Below are positions 1 through 9,187 of a stretch of 64,000 nucleotides of DNA, piece after piece; position 1 is the stretch's first letter; each line of letters starts with the position of its first letter. The notes under the pieces were generated by a model. The model did not search any database, was not told the origin of the DNA, and worked only from the letters and a program-made list of their open reading frames with translations. Both the position numbers and the translations under genes were made by a program. Source of the DNA: Aggregatimonas sangjinii (GTDB lineage Bacteria; Bacteroidota; Bacteroidia; Flavobacteriales; Flavobacteriaceae); NCBI RefSeq assembly GCF_005943945.1, contig NZ_CP040710.1, positions 372,001-436,000 on the forward strand, read 5' to 3'.

Positions 1-84
1 TAGGTGGTATTGCTCGGTAAAAACCCGATAGCCTTGTTCCGACCAGTAAAAATCCCCGTCTTCTATCGGTACGATTTCTTTCAT
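1..84 (-). CDS. DUF5522 family protein, N-terminal part (partial)
   Basis: Only the first 28 codons lie in the window; the gene continues beyond position 1. The ATG is read from 84 leftwards. The start reads MKEIVPIEDGDFYWSEQG and continues with YRVFTEQYHL. An acidic-plus-aromatic opening followed by GYRVFTE is typical of the short DUF5522 proteins of Bacteroidota, which usually end in a Cys-rich segment. That segment lies outside the window, so the family call rests on the N-terminus alone. Function is unknown. Confidence 0.7.
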   Translation of the reverse strand, partial: MKEIVPIEDGDFYWSEQGYRVFTEQYHL

Positions 85-292
85 CTATTTGTATTGTAGT
101 AAGCCCGATTATTTCTTAAAATTACTTCAATTCTGTTGATAAATACCTATCAGAATTGCCAAAATCATCCGTTTTAAAGGAAAAAACGTAGATTACAACG
201 AAGGGGCACAATTGTTGGAAACAAATCAATGTTCTCAATATGTCGGCGCCTACAACAATTATCTTTGTAGGTGTTCGTTTTAAAACTGAACC
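85..292. other. intergenic region between divergent genes
   Basis: About 200 bases between the minus-strand DUF5522 start and the plus-strand HExxH protein. It should hold promoters for both, but I could not assign a convincing -33/-7 pair. Confidence 0.4.
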
Positions 293-616
293 ATGATTCT
301 AGTCTTTAAACATTTTTTCTACAAGAGTTATGTAGGACTGTCCTTTTGGCCCTTCATCATTTTAAAGCACGATGCTTTAAAGGAAGATACCGTTCTTATC
401 AATCATGAACGCATTCATTTGAAGCAGCAATTAGAATTATTGATACTTCCGTTTTACATACTGTATGTCGGTGAATGGCTGTTACGTTCCCTTTTCTACC
501 TCGATTTTTACAAAGGATACCAAAACATCAGTTTCGAAAGAGAGGCATACCATAACGAACACGATTTGGACTATCCGCGTAAACGACATTTTTTTAGCTT
601 TATAAAGTATCTTTGA
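293..616 (+). CDS. small HExxH-containing membrane-associated protein
   Basis: This 107-aa protein carries HERIH (an HExxH pattern) at residues 39-43, followed by KQQLE, a hydrophobic stretch ILPFYILYVGEWLL around residues 51-66, and a second acidic motif FEREAYHNE near residue 81. HExxH plus a distal Glu, beside a hydrophobic segment, resembles the zinc site of membrane metallopeptidases of the M56/BlaR1 kind, though this protein is far shorter. It sits 25 bp before the ACC-deaminase-like gene on the same strand and may be co-transcribed with it. I see no signal peptide. Peptidase activity is inference from the motif only. Confidence 0.7.
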   Translation: MILVFKHFFYKSYVGLSFWPFIILKHDALKEDTVLINHERIHLKQQLELLILPFYILYVGEWLLRSLFYLDFYKGYQNISFEREAYHNEHDLDYPRKRHFFSFIKYL

Positions 617-641
617 GCAACCTAAAGAATGAACGCTTGAA

Positions 642-1568
642 GTGATTAGTAGCAACCAGCAGGTTTTACTCCCCATATTGGCCCAGAAAAATGTATCCCT
701 TTATCTCAAAAGGGAAGATTTGCTGCATCCCTTCATTTCTGGAAACAAATACCGTAAACTCAAATACAATCTCCTAGCCGCCCAGGAAGGTGGTTATGAT
801 ACGTTACTGACTTTTGGTGGCGCCTACTCGAACCATATTGCAGCCACTGCATTCGCTGGACAGGAAAATAGATTGCGGACTATCGGCATCATACGTGGGG
901 AAGAACTGTACCAAAAATGGGAGACCAATCCTACCCTAAAATTCGCACATCAAAACGGGATGCAGTTCAAGTTCGTGCCCCGCGATGTTTATCGAAACAA
1001 AACCGATCGGCAATTCCTAAAGGCGCTGACCAGTGAATTTGGTTCTTTTTATCTGCTGCCTGAGGGCGGTGCAAATCTTGAGGCGGTACAAGGCTGCGAG
1101 GAAATCCTGAACCCCGAGGATGCTCGTTTTCAGGTTCTTTGTAGCTGTGTCGGTACTGGAGGCACCCTAGCGGGAATAAGCAATAGCGCCCAGGCCGAAC
1201 AAGAGGTTCTGGGCTTTCCTGCGCTCAAGGGCGATTCCCGCCTGCCGGCGAGACAGGTTTTAAACCAAGATATTCGTAAATTTGCCAAGAAGGAAAATTG
1301 GAAATTGATCTCCGGTTACGACTTTGGAGGCTATGCAAAGATTACGACGGAATTGGTAAAGTTCATAAATAGCTTTAAGGCTGAAACAGGAATTCCCCTA
1401 GATCCCGTTTATACGGGTAAAATGCTTTTTGGCATCATCGATATGGTCAGGAAGAATCGATTTCAACCGGGAACTGCGATATTGGCTATCCATTCCGGCG
1501 GGCTTCAAGGTATCACGGGTATGAATCAAAAATTGAAAAAGAAAAAATTACCATTATTGGATATATGA
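642..1568 (+). CDS. PLP-dependent ACC deaminase / D-cysteine desulfhydrase family protein
   Basis: A 308-aa fold-type II PLP enzyme. SGNKYRKLKYNL near residue 33 contains the lysine expected to bind PLP. FGGAYSNHIAATA follows, and CVGTGGTLAGI forms the phosphate-binding loop. The family breaks down 1-aminocyclopropane-1-carboxylate or D-cysteine to a 2-oxo acid and ammonia (with sulfide for D-Cys); the true substrate cannot be read from sequence. The start is a GTG at 642, because an in-frame stop lies just upstream and no ATG fits. Its TGA overlaps the ATG of the next gene (ATGA at 1565-1568), which suggests translational coupling to the glucosaminidase. The protein is probably cytoplasmic. 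Confidence 0.85.
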   Translation: MISSNQQVLLPILAQKNVSLYLKREDLLHPFISGNKYRKLKYNLLAAQEGGYDTLLTFGGAYSNHIAATAFAGQENRLRTIGIIRGEELYQKWETNPTLKFAHQNGMQFKFVPRDVYRNKTDRQFLKALTSEFGSFYLLPEGGANLEAVQGCEEILNPEDARFQVLCSCVGTGGTLAGISNSAQAEQEVLGFPALKGDSRLPARQVLNQDIRKFAKKENWKLISGYDFGGYAKITTELVKFINSFKAETGIPLDPVYTGKMLFGIIDMVRKNRFQPGTAILAIHSGGLQGITGMNQKLKKKKLPLLDI

Positions 1569-2467
1569 TAAGGAAAATAAGCCTTTTGGCACTCTTGGGT
1601 CTGTTCGTGTTCAGTTGTAAATCGAAGAAAAAAGTTACCTACGGTCAAAAAAACCGCACCTACGAGGTAACGGTGAAAAAAGAAGGTGGTGATGAAAACC
1701 CTGAAAAAGACGCACTGAACACTTTGCCCGAGGATGACGGCAAATTTGTGCGCTATGAAATCGGTTCCGTCGATGCCTATATCGACCTGTTTTCCGAAAC
1801 CGCGCAATTGGAAATGAAGGCCTACGGCATTCCTGCGAGTATTACCTTGGCACAAGGCTTGCTGGAAAGTGGGCTTGGCAAAGGGGAACTCGCATTAAAA
1901 ACCAATAATCACTTTGGAATCAAGTGCCATACCAACTGGACGGGAGACTACGAACTACACGACGATGACGAGAAAGACGAATGTTTTCGAAAATACAACC
2001 ACCCCATGTACTCCTATCGGGATCATAGTGTCTTTCTGTCCACCCGCTCCCGCTATGCCTTTTTATTTGAATTGGATGAGGATGATTATAAGGGATGGGC
2101 CAAAGGCTTGCGAAAAGCCGGTTATGCCACGGATAAAAAATACCCTCAAAAATTGATTTCCCTGATCGAACGTTACGAATTGTACCAATACGATACACAG
2201 GAGGGCTCTTCTGCGCGTCAGAAGGAGGTTGAGGTACTGACAACGACTGATGGAAGCACGGGCAATTCCCGAATCACCGCGGAAACCCCAGCTGAGGTAA
2301 CCTCCGAATCCGTCAAGCCGATTACACATGTGGTCGTCAAAGGGGATTCACTTTGGGCGCTTTCCAGAAAATATGGGGTAACCGTAGCCCAATTGCGCAA
2401 ACTGAACAATATGTCGGGCAACGGACTCTCCATCGGACAATTATTGGTGGTTAAGCAAAGTAGGTGA
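1565..2467 (+). CDS. GH73 glucosaminidase lipoprotein with C-terminal LysM
   Basis: A 300-aa lipoprotein. The signal peptide ends in the lipobox FVFSC (Cys18). A glucosaminidase domain spans roughly residues 75-215: LAQGLLESGLGKGELA gives the catalytic Glu region, followed by NNHFGIKCH and YRDHSVFL. A single LysM lies at the C-terminus (about 253-298; THVVVKGDSLWALSRKYG...). The family cleaves the glycan strand of peptidoglycan, and LysM holds the enzyme on the wall, so the likely place of action is the periplasmic side of an envelope membrane. The start overlaps the upstream stop by 4 bases. The combination is common in flavobacterial envelope genes. Confidence 0.9.
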   Translation: MIRKISLLALLGLFVFSCKSKKKVTYGQKNRTYEVTVKKEGGDENPEKDALNTLPEDDGKFVRYEIGSVDAYIDLFSETAQLEMKAYGIPASITLAQGLLESGLGKGELALKTNNHFGIKCHTNWTGDYELHDDDEKDECFRKYNHPMYSYRDHSVFLSTRSRYAFLFELDEDDYKGWAKGLRKAGYATDKKYPQKLISLIERYELYQYDTQEGSSARQKEVEVLTTTDGSTGNSRITAETPAEVTSESVKPITHVVVKGDSLWALSRKYGVTVAQLRKLNNMSGNGLSIGQLLVVKQSR

Positions 2468-2559
2468 CCAAGACGGTAAATCGAAGATGCATCAACTAGA
2501 ATAGGGAAGCATTTCTAAAATCCCTAGATTATTTTACCCATTAAAAATACGTTTCCAGA

Positions 2560-3840
2560 ATGATATACCAACGCAGTAGTGCCTTGTTCGCCGAGGCGAA
2601 AAAAGTGATTCCCGGTGGGGTAAATTCCCCGGTGCGGGCGTTTAACGCTGTGGGCGGCGACCCGATTTTCGTCAAGGAGGCCAAAGGGGCGTACCTTTAT
2701 GACGAGGACGGCAATCGCCTTATCGATTACATCGCTTCTTGGGGTCCGATGATTTTAGGGCACGCCTTTGAACCCGTAGTAAAGGCCGTTATTGAAAAAG
2801 CCAAAAAGGGCACCTCCTTCGGGATGCCGACCGAAATCGAGACCCAATTGGCCGAACTAGCGGTCAGTATGGTGCCGAATATCGATAAGATCCGTTTTGT
2901 GAATAGTGGTACCGAAGCCTGTATGAGTGCAGTACGTTTGGCGCGGGGATTTACCGGAAAGGATAAGATTATCAAATTCGCGGGATGCTATCACGGGCAT
3001 TCCGACTCGTTCCTGATTCAGGCGGGTAGCGGCGCCGTTACCTTTGGTGCACCCAATAGCCCCGGAGTTACCCAAGGCACGGCAAAAGATACCTTGCTGG
3101 CGGAGTATAACGACTTGGCAAGTATACAAACTTTGGTAAAGGCCAATAAAGGAGCAATCGCCGCTATCATCATCGAACCTGTGGCCGGGAATATGGGCTG
3201 TATTATCCCAACGGATGAATTTATTCAAGGGTTACGAACCCTTTGCACCCAAGAGGATATACTTTTGATTTTTGATGAGGTGATGACCGGTTTCCGACTG
3301 GGAAAAGGGGGTGCACAGGAAGTACTGGGCATCGATGCCGACATCCTTACCTTTGGGAAGGTCATTGGAGGTGGACTCCCCGTAGGAGCATTCGCTGCCC
3401 GTTCGGAGATTATGGGCCATCTGGCACCCGAGGGTCCCGTCTATCAAGCGGGAACGCTCAGTGGTAATCCCCTCGCCATGAGTGCAGGCCTTGCTATGCT
3501 TTCCGAATTGAATTCAAAACCTGAAATCTTCAACAGTTTGGCTCAAAAGACCGAATACTTGCATCAAGGATTCGAGAAGGTATTGAATGCCAAGGGAATT
3601 CCGTTTCAGATCAATCGATTCGGGAGTATGTTATCGGTACATTTTACGGAGGAGCCCGTTATTGACTTCGCCTCTTCTGCCAAAGGGAACAATGAAACGT
3701 TTAAAAAATACTTTCATGGTATGCTCGATAAGGGCATCTATTTGCCGCCCAGTGCCTTTGAAAGTTATTTTCTGAACGATGCCTTGAGTTATGCCGATTT
3801 AGACGAGACTATTTCCGCCTTGGAAGGACTATCGTTGTAG
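2560..3840 (+). CDS. hemL: glutamate-1-semialdehyde 2,1-aminomutase
   Basis: A 426-aa class III aminotransferase-fold enzyme that converts glutamate-1-semialdehyde to 5-aminolevulinate in the C5 route to tetrapyrroles. Diagnostic segments are [11 protein letters not shown] near residue 18, [16 protein letters not shown] (115-130), CYHGHSDSF (143-151), the cofactor segment [12 protein letters not shown] (237-248), and [16 protein letters not shown], in which Lys267 is the PLP lysine. Length is normal for HemL. It has its own ATG 92 bp after the glucosaminidase stop, so it may have its own promoter. Confidence 0.97.
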   Translation: MIYQRSSALFAEAKKVIPGGVNSPVRAFNAVGGDPIFVKEAKGAYLYDEDGNRLIDYIASWGPMILGHAFEPVVKAVIEKAKKGTSFGMPTEIETQLAELAVSMVPNIDKIRFVNSGTEACMSAVRLARGFTGKDKIIKFAGCYHGHSDSFLIQAGSGAVTFGAPNSPGVTQGTAKDTLLAEYNDLASIQTLVKANKGAIAAIIIEPVAGNMGCIIPTDEFIQGLRTLCTQEDILLIFDEVMTGFRLGKGGAQEVLGIDADILTFGKVIGGGLPVGAFAARSEIMGHLAPEGPVYQAGTLSGNPLAMSAGLAMLSELNSKPEIFNSLAQKTEYLHQGFEKVLNAKGIPFQINRFGSMLSVHFTEEPVIDFASSAKGNNETFKKYFHGMLDKGIYLPPSAFESYFLNDALSYADLDETISALEGLSL

Positions 3841-4150
3841 GTACGCCATCATCCCACTTCGCTTTCACCAAAACCGGAGCCGTGTGGCAACGCCGGTATC
3901 AGTTTATACTTCGGTATCTAAACGGTTATTTCACCATCTGTAATTTCCCAACCCGCTAGGAAATAGAATGAACAGGATTTTCTATTAGGTGTATGTATTT
4001 CAAAAGGTTTTAGAGTGAATGGGCATCTTAGGTCGCCATCTATTTTTAATTAAAAGTTTTCCAATAGACCGAACACCGCCCTAAAAAGCCCTGACATCAC
4101 ATAGGTGATTTGAGATGTTTCCATATGTCTTGGGAGCATCTTGCCAACTT
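3841..4150. other. intergenic region without a recognised gene
   Basis: About 310 bases between the convergent hemL and FG-GAP genes. I see no credible reading frame, RNA gene or strong terminator hairpin in it. Confidence 0.5.
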
Positions 4151-5272
4151 CTATTTCTTCTTCTGGTTTAAAAAATAGCGGTTCACCTCGTCCGAATTGG
4201 CTTCTATAATATCCGGAAAACCATCGTTATTGAGGTCGGCAGTAATGATGTCATAGGTGTCAAAAGCCTCATTGGTCAGGGAATAGGCTTGCCAAGTACT
4301 ACCCTTGTTTTCATTTAAGAAAACGAAATTAGGACTTTCCGAATTGCCGACGATGATGTCGAGGTCGCCATCCACATCGAGGTCTGCAGTCTGAACGGCA
4401 TAGCTTTCCATTTTTGCACTATCGAACACTACCGATTTTTTAAAAGGAGTGGTTGTATGACCAAAATACACAACATTTGGTTCTCCGATATTCGCCGTAA
4501 TGATATCCAAAAGTCCATCACCATTCACATCACCCGCACTTACCGAACGGGTATTGTCGCTCCCCGTGCCAAAGGCGATTTTCTCTGCGAAGCCCAACGC
4601 ACCATCATTGAGATAAACATAATTGGGTTGATCGTCCCGATTGGCCAAAATCAAGTCGATATCGCCATCCCCATCCACATCCGCCGTTTCAACATCAATG
4701 GTAGAATCGCTTTTATTGCCAAAGTCAAGCGTCTTTGAGAAACCGCCGGCGCCGTCGTTGAGACAAATTTCATTAGCGCGCCCTCTATTGGTAATCAAGA
4801 TATCGATATCGCCATCTTGATCAAGGTCGGCCAAGGTCAGGTTTCTCGTTGGGGCATAGGCTTCGCCAAAAGAACCTTTGCGTGTAAAATTACCTTGTCC
4901 GTCATTCAAATAAAGAGAGTTGGGAGCCATATCGTTCCCAACGGCAATATCAAGATCTCCATCATTATCGAAGTCGGCCAATTCGGTAGCATAGGTGGTT
5001 TCCCGAAGGCTGCCCAAATCTCTCTCCACGGTGAATATCCCTCTTCCATCATTGATAAAAATTCGATTCTGTCCTGGCCAATGCCGACCATTGGCGACCA
5101 GAATATCGGTATCGCCATCTCCGTCAATATCCCCACTGGCTACGGAAGCCGTTCGTTCTTTGTAGGTTCCCAAAATTAGGCGCTCGCTAGTCTGCAATGC
5201 AATGCCCTGTCCGATAACAGAAGTGCAAAAGGCAAAGAGCATGATGCTGAATAGTAGAATGGTTTTATGCAT
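4151..5272 (-). CDS. secreted FG-GAP/VCBS repeat protein
   Basis: A 373-aa protein with a Sec signal peptide (hydrophobic LFSIMLFAFCTSVIG, cleavage near residue 22). The rest is at least seven repeats of about 45-48 residues carrying calcium-loop motifs such as DIDGDGDTDILVAN, DFDNDGDLDIAVGN and DLDQDGDIDILITN, each followed by an N-x-Y/F-LND-G segment. This is the FG-GAP/VCBS beta-propeller pattern of integrin alpha chains and many secreted Bacteroidota proteins. No catalytic domain or C-terminal sorting domain is seen, so a binding or scaffold role is most likely. It is about 60 bp downstream of the Tat-exported epimerase on the same strand and could share its transcript. Confidence 0.88.
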   Translation of the reverse strand: MHKTILLFSIMLFAFCTSVIGQGIALQTSERLILGTYKERTASVASGDIDGDGDTDILVANGRHWPGQNRIFINDGRGIFTVERDLGSLRETTYATELADFDNDGDLDIAVGNDMAPNSLYLNDGQGNFTRKGSFGEAYAPTRNLTLADLDQDGDIDILITNRGRANEICLNDGAGGFSKTLDFGNKSDSTIDVETADVDGDGDIDLILANRDDQPNYVYLNDGALGFAEKIAFGTGSDNTRSVSAGDVNGDGLLDIITANIGEPNVVYFGHTTTPFKKSVVFDSAKMESYAVQTADLDVDGDLDIIVGNSESPNFVFLNENKGSTWQAYSLTNEAFDTYDIITADLNNDGFPDIIEANSDEVNRYFLNQKKK

Positions 5273-5334
5273 AATAGGATTGAATTTCTTTTTTTATATA
5301 GTGGTAGCACTAAAGTATACTGATTTTCAAAAAG

Positions 5335-6507
5335 TCAACGATTGAAGGCCGACCACTTTTCAAGTATCGCTTTTTCGCGAAGCAGTAGCGAACCTTCTTT
5401 TAACTCGAAAGAATTTCTTCGCTGATCGCTCAATGCATCCGACACCCACCAATTATAGGTGTCCCGAATGGTCGTTGTAATATCCCTAAAGGTCAATCCG
5501 TTTTGAATGGCTTTTTGATTATCGATCCGCGCCGACCCATAATTGTATCCTTCGGGCATGATCCAGGGGACGATATGATGGATTCCTTGGTCTTTTAAAA
5601 ATTGGTAATTATCGATATAGACCGGTTCTACAGTCACGTCGAAAGCACCCTTGGCGGCATTGATAAACTCGGTCATCGTTTGCGGATTTTTGGGTCCGAC
5701 GGCGTTAAAGACACCGGATAATTTTTCCTCTGCACTGCGAATGGTCCACTCTGCGACATCCCGAACATCGATGTACTGTACGGGATCATTCTTTTTGCCA
5801 GGAACCATGATTTCACCTCCTTTGGAAAGTCGTATTGGCCAATAAATAAAACGGTCTGATTTGTCCGCCGGGCCGATCATATAGGTAGGTCGAATAATAA
5901 GGGTCCGATCCGCTCCAAAAGCCTTGATCGCTTCGATTTCGGACGTCGATTTCATTACTCCGTAGCTATACTCCATTTGGAGTTCCTCGTTTCTCAAGTT
6001 CCCCGGCATGGTGGTCAATACTTCGGTAGTCTCGGTAATCCGATTTTCCAAATAGGGGTAGTAGACTCCTGTTGATGAGGTGTAGATGTACAATCCAACG
6101 CGGTCTTTTAATAATGTCGCCGACTTTTTCGTCCATTCCGTTTTATGGCCCGAATTGTCGATAACGATATCCCAAGTTCCGGTTTCCAATGCTTTCAAAT
6201 CGTTTTCCCGGTCACCAATCAGCTGCTCTACTCGGGTAAAAAGCTTTTGATGTACGGTCGGGCGGTACTTTCCCCTGGTAAAGGTGGTAATGGAGTGGCC
6301 ACGCGAAAGGGCATAGGCTATCTGATGTGGACCCAAGAAACTGGTGCCTCCCAAGATGAGTATACGTAGCTTTTTGGGCTGCTGACTTTTCAGAGCTATC
6401 GATGCCTTTACGTTCGTATTGGCAAGCACAGGCTGCAGGCCAAGAAAGGGTAGGGCCAGCCCGAACAGGGTGCTATTTTTAATAAAACTCCTTCTTGTTT
6501 TTTTCAT
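5335..6507 (-). CDS. Tat-exported NAD-dependent epimerase/dehydratase family protein
   Basis: A 390-aa atypical SDR. The N-terminus TRRSFIKNSTLFGLALP is a twin-arginine signal, so the folded, cofactor-loaded protein should cross the inner membrane. The Rossmann motif ILGGTSFLGPHQIAYAL lies near residue 50. YTSSTGVYYP and, about 40 residues on, YGVMKSTSE supply the usual Tyr-x3-Lys-like pair. The family binds NAD(P) and acts on sugar or nucleotide-sugar substrates; the exact reaction is unknown. Export of such an enzyme is found in Bacteroidota that process carbohydrates in the periplasm. A strong hairpin at 6604-6637 separates it from the gene upstream. Confidence 0.85.
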   Translation of the reverse strand: MKKTRRSFIKNSTLFGLALPFLGLQPVLANTNVKASIALKSQQPKKLRILILGGTSFLGPHQIAYALSRGHSITTFTRGKYRPTVHQKLFTRVEQLIGDRENDLKALETGTWDIVIDNSGHKTEWTKKSATLLKDRVGLYIYTSSTGVYYPYLENRITETTEVLTTMPGNLRNEELQMEYSYGVMKSTSEIEAIKAFGADRTLIIRPTYMIGPADKSDRFIYWPIRLSKGGEIMVPGKKNDPVQYIDVRDVAEWTIRSAEEKLSGVFNAVGPKNPQTMTEFINAAKGAFDVTVEPVYIDNYQFLKDQGIHHIVPWIMPEGYNYGSARIDNQKAIQNGLTFRDITTTIRDTYNWWVSDALSDQRRNSFELKEGSLLLREKAILEKWSAFNR

Positions 6508-6603
6508 GGTCGAAGAACTTTACGCGCTTGAATTACCAATGGTATGCACTGCGCGTAAATGGTATGCTATGAATTTCCAACAAAAAAAGAGAATTCCCAA
6601 AAA

Positions 6604-6637
6604 TAAAACGGAGCGGCATTGGGGCCGCTCCGTTTTA
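6604..6637 (-). terminator. rho-independent terminator of the 57-aa membrane protein gene
   Basis: A perfect 14-bp stem: TAAAACGGAGCGGC (6604-6617) pairs with 6624-6637 around a 6-nt loop. Read on the minus strand it ends in a T-rich run. It lies about 50 bp after the stop of the small gene at 6691. Confidence 0.85.
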
Positions 6638-6690
6638 TGATGTAGGTTAAAAAAATTGGGGTACTGTAGGTTAAGGTGAATTGGGTTTTG

Positions 6691-6864
6691 TTATAGGGTA
6701 TGCGTTCCATCACTATTTGGGGTAGTGGCGGTCTGGTTTTCAATGGTATTGATTTCTTTTTCCATGCTAAGTTCCTGAGCGTCCATTTGGTTTACATTGT
6801 AGTAGGTTAATGCAGCTATAAAAAAACTGGCGAAGTACAGAGAACTCTTTATTTTGTATGACAT
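6691..6864 (-). CDS. 57-aa single-span membrane protein, copy 1 of 3
   Basis: The protein begins MSYKIKSSLYFASFFIAALT and continues YYNVNQMDAQELSMEK, with a tail containing NQTATTPNSDG. One hydrophobic segment (about residues 8-22) follows a short basic N-terminus, and an acidic, Gln/Thr-rich tail comes after it, so the protein may be anchored in or secreted through the inner membrane. I chose the ATG at 6864, not an upstream one eight codons earlier, because the two paralogues (9188-9364 and 23770-23946) start at the same MSYK. Function is unknown. The upstream region is also conserved among copies (see finding). Confidence 0.75.
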   Translation of the reverse strand: MSYKIKSSLYFASFFIAALTYYNVNQMDAQELSMEKEINTIENQTATTPNSDGTHTL

Positions 6865-7086
6865 GGTGTTTGTTTTTGTTAGGACCAAAGTACTTCAAGA
6901 AGCGGTCGCGCCGTACCATTTGTTGTGAAAAGAACGCTTTTTTGATGTCAACCCTGCTTTTTTTGTGGTGTGTTCCGTAGCGTAGGCCTATATCAAAATA
7001 TCGGCCTCGGGCAAAGCGTTAGTTTTTTTCGACAAGCAACATGGCCTTCGGCAGATCAGTCGTTCTGCATCCAGTCAAAAAACAGA

Positions 7087-7138
7087 AGCGCAATCGAAAT
7101 ATCTACGGACATTTGCCCATATGGTCTTCGATTGCGCT
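7087..7138. repeat. REP-like inverted repeat
   Basis: AGCGCAATCGAA at 7087-7098 is the perfect inverse complement of 7127-7138, with 28 bases between. It lies just downstream of the DUF4890-like gene (stop at 7159) and resembles the short palindromic repeats seen between flavobacterial genes. It may act as a terminator or mRNA end. Confidence 0.6.
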
Positions 7139-7158
7139 CAGGCTGACAAGGGCCGCGA

Positions 7159-7602
7159 TTACTCCCGCGACATGTGTTTTCCTTTTTTTCCTCCTCTTTT
7201 GCCTTTCTTGTGCTTTCCTTTTCGCTTGGCCATTTTTTCCCAACGTGCATACTGCTCGTCGGAAAGTATCTTTTTCATTTCGGCCTTAAGGGCGATTTGC
7301 TGGTCTAAGCGTTCGGTCTGCATGGCATAGCGCTCATCGGCCGTTGGTTTGGCACCCTCTTCGGATGTTTTGCGGGCCTTGCGCGCTTCCATTTGGGTTT
7401 TGCGCATTTCGGCTTGACTCAGATTCAGGTTTTGTACCTGTTCCTGTTGTGCAGCGCTAAGGTCTAAGGCCAAGGTCATACGCTTGGTATGTAGGGTCGC
7501 CATTTGCTCCGGAGTGTACTCCGATCGTTCGCCTTTCTCTCTCTCCTGTGCAACGGTATGCAGGCTTATGAATGCCATTGCGATAATCAATACTTTTTTC
7601 AT
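7159..7602 (-). CDS. DUF4890-like secreted Spy/CpxP-type protein
   Basis: A 147-aa protein with a Sec signal peptide (VLIIAMAFISLHTVAQ, cleavage after residue 18). The mature part is helical and charged: EYTPEQMATLHTKRMTLALD, LSAAQQEQVQNLNLSQAE, and LSDEQYARWEKM near residue 120. The order 'TPEQ..R.T..L.L...Q...' then 'LSDEQY..WE' is that of the DUF4890/Spy-like periplasmic proteins of Bacteroidota. The last 25 residues are extremely Lys/Gly/Arg-rich (KRKGKHKKGKRGGKKGKH), which is unusual and may bind polyanions. A 14-bp palindrome lies just before the start. Confidence 0.8.
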   Translation of the reverse strand: MKKVLIIAMAFISLHTVAQEREKGERSEYTPEQMATLHTKRMTLALDLSAAQQEQVQNLNLSQAEMRKTQMEARKARKTSEEGAKPTADERYAMQTERLDQQIALKAEMKKILSDEQYARWEKMAKRKGKHKKGKRGGKKGKHMSRE

Positions 7603-7620
7603 CTGTTTAAAATTTTAATA

Positions 7621-7634
7621 CTACGGTACCGTAG
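7621..7634. promoter_or_regulatory. 14-bp perfect palindrome upstream of the DUF4890-like gene
   Basis: CTACGGTACCGTAG is perfectly self-complementary and lies 18 bp before the ATG at 7602. The position fits an operator or a 5' UTR hairpin. No regulator is identified. Confidence 0.35.
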
Positions 7635-8048
7635 GTTTGTTTGTGTATCTATGACGGGGAAGTATGTAAAAGGTTTAATCGATGATGGTCCTCCATACGT
7701 TAGGAAATTATGATTTTGGTCGTGTTTTTGGTGTCGCTTTTGGTTGGATTGTCAATTGGGAAATTTGGAAAACTCAGCAGGAGCTGAGTTCATTACTCGA
7801 CAGGTAGAAAAGTATCATGTTGGGAAATTGTAGATCGTGGAGAGGTTGAGGTTTTACGGATAAACTGCCCAAAAGGATGTTTTTCGCGGATATCTCGCAC
7901 TGTTTTTAAGGAAATTTTAAAACAATAAACACTTCCAAGTAGTAGTACTTTACATACTTTAAAAAAAGTGGTTTATTTTTTGAATGTCATGTTAAATTTC
8001 TTTGCGACACGGGACTATACTTTTTGCAGGAACCACTTTTGAGTCCAG
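7635..8048. other. intergenic region without a recognised gene
   Basis: About 410 AT-rich bases upstream of the DUF4890-like gene and downstream of the unknown 241-aa gene. No open frame with a plausible start and no clear hairpin was found apart from the palindrome at 7621-7634. Confidence 0.4.
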
Positions 8049-8774
8049 TTATCTTTTCCAGTCGTCAAGTCCATAATAAATATCCCCTCTGGTATTGTCA
8101 ACGACATGTCCTTGAGTGAATCGGAAATTATTTTTGGGTTGTATCATATCATTAAATAAGGCCATTTGAATAGAACAAATTTCTGCATCGCTGTATCTCA
8201 CTTGTAATCCATCAATTATTTGCCGCCCGAAAGAATATGGTATCATTTTATGATTTGGGTATCTATTTCTAATATTATTTTCAAGTAATAAAAAGTCTTT
8301 TTCAAATTCTTTAAATGGTGAACCCGTTACAACATTTGCAATGTGGTAACCCTTGTTACCATCTTTTTCATCCAATATCCTTGTTGAGTCCAAACCATAT
8401 ATTGTAAAAAAGTTCCCGACAAAACTCTTGGCAAAATGTAGCTCCTTTAGGTGAGTACAAGTTCCAACTACATTTTTTTCGATGATAATAGAAGAACTGA
8501 AGCATGGTGCTTGTCCATATGTGGTGCCAATAATTTCTTTTTTCATGATTTTTTTAAGCTCATCTGTATAATCGGTCCATCGATTTTGAAAGTTATTTTC
8601 GTCATGAATATTGTCTATGATAATATCTTCAAGTTTTTTCAGTCCAGAATACTCATAAAATATTCCGACGCCATCTCCTTGTGGAATTCCGATTGGATAG
8701 AAAGATTTTATTCCTTCGTAAATCTCCCAAAGGTTGTATGAGTGGGAATTAAAGTTAAATTTTTCCGGGTACAT
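8049..8774 (-). CDS. hypothetical protein, 241 aa
   Basis: I do not recognise this family. The protein begins MYPEKFNFNSHSYNLWEIYE, has no signal peptide or membrane segment, and is mixed alpha/beta with many aromatic and acidic residues (IPQGDGVGIFYEYSG near 34; a C-terminal GDIYYGLDDWKR). The gene is AT-richer than its neighbours, stands alone on the minus strand, and is followed on its upstream side by the duplicated repeat unit starting near 8831. These features fit a recently acquired accessory gene. A role as an immunity or effector-associated protein is possible but has no direct support. Confidence 0.7.
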   Translation of the reverse strand: MYPEKFNFNSHSYNLWEIYEGIKSFYPIGIPQGDGVGIFYEYSGLKKLEDIIIDNIHDENNFQNRWTDYTDELKKIMKKEIIGTTYGQAPCFSSSIIIEKNVVGTCTHLKELHFAKSFVGNFFTIYGLDSTRILDEKDGNKGYHIANVVTGSPFKEFEKDFLLLENNIRNRYPNHKMIPYSFGRQIIDGLQVRYSDAEICSIQMALFNDMIQPKNNFRFTQGHVVDNTRGDIYYGLDDWKR

Positions 8775-8973
8775 TGATTTGATTTTCAGTTACTTTTAAT
8801 ATTCGCAAATAATGATGGTTAAGGATATACCACCAAATTAACCAAAAATCAATACAATACTGTAGAGGTGCTTTCAAACATGTAGAAAGGGTCAACAAAC
8901 GAATGAAATGTTTATGGCTTTTCGTAAAAGGTTAGAACAAGGTTGACCCTAGGCAAATAGCCAAACAAAAAAA

Positions 8974-9099
8974 GGGTATCTGAAAAGTATAACCTAAACG
9001 TCATTACGAGCAAAGCGAAGTAATCTGTCTGTCAATACCAACGAGTTACAGATTGCTTCGTGCCTCGCAAAGACGGTTGAAAATACTTTTTAGACACCC
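8974..9099. repeat. 126-bp nested palindromic element, copy A
   Basis: The outer arms GGGTATCTGAAAAGTA (8974-8989) and TACTTTTTAGACACCC (9084-9099) are near-perfect inverse complements. Inside, 8999-9028 pairs imperfectly with 9048-9075 (CGTCATTACGAGC... against ...GCCTCGCAAAGACG). Copy B at 23584-23709 has the same length. On the minus strand the element is followed by a T run, so it may terminate transcription from the 58-aa gene. It could also be a REPIN/MITE-like element. Confidence 0.8.
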
Positions 9100-9187
9100 T
9101 CTTTTAAATAGCGTAGGTTGTGCTAAAATTTAGGGTAAAGTAGGTTGTTTTTGTTTTGGGGTATCGCAGGCTAATAGGAATTTGGTT

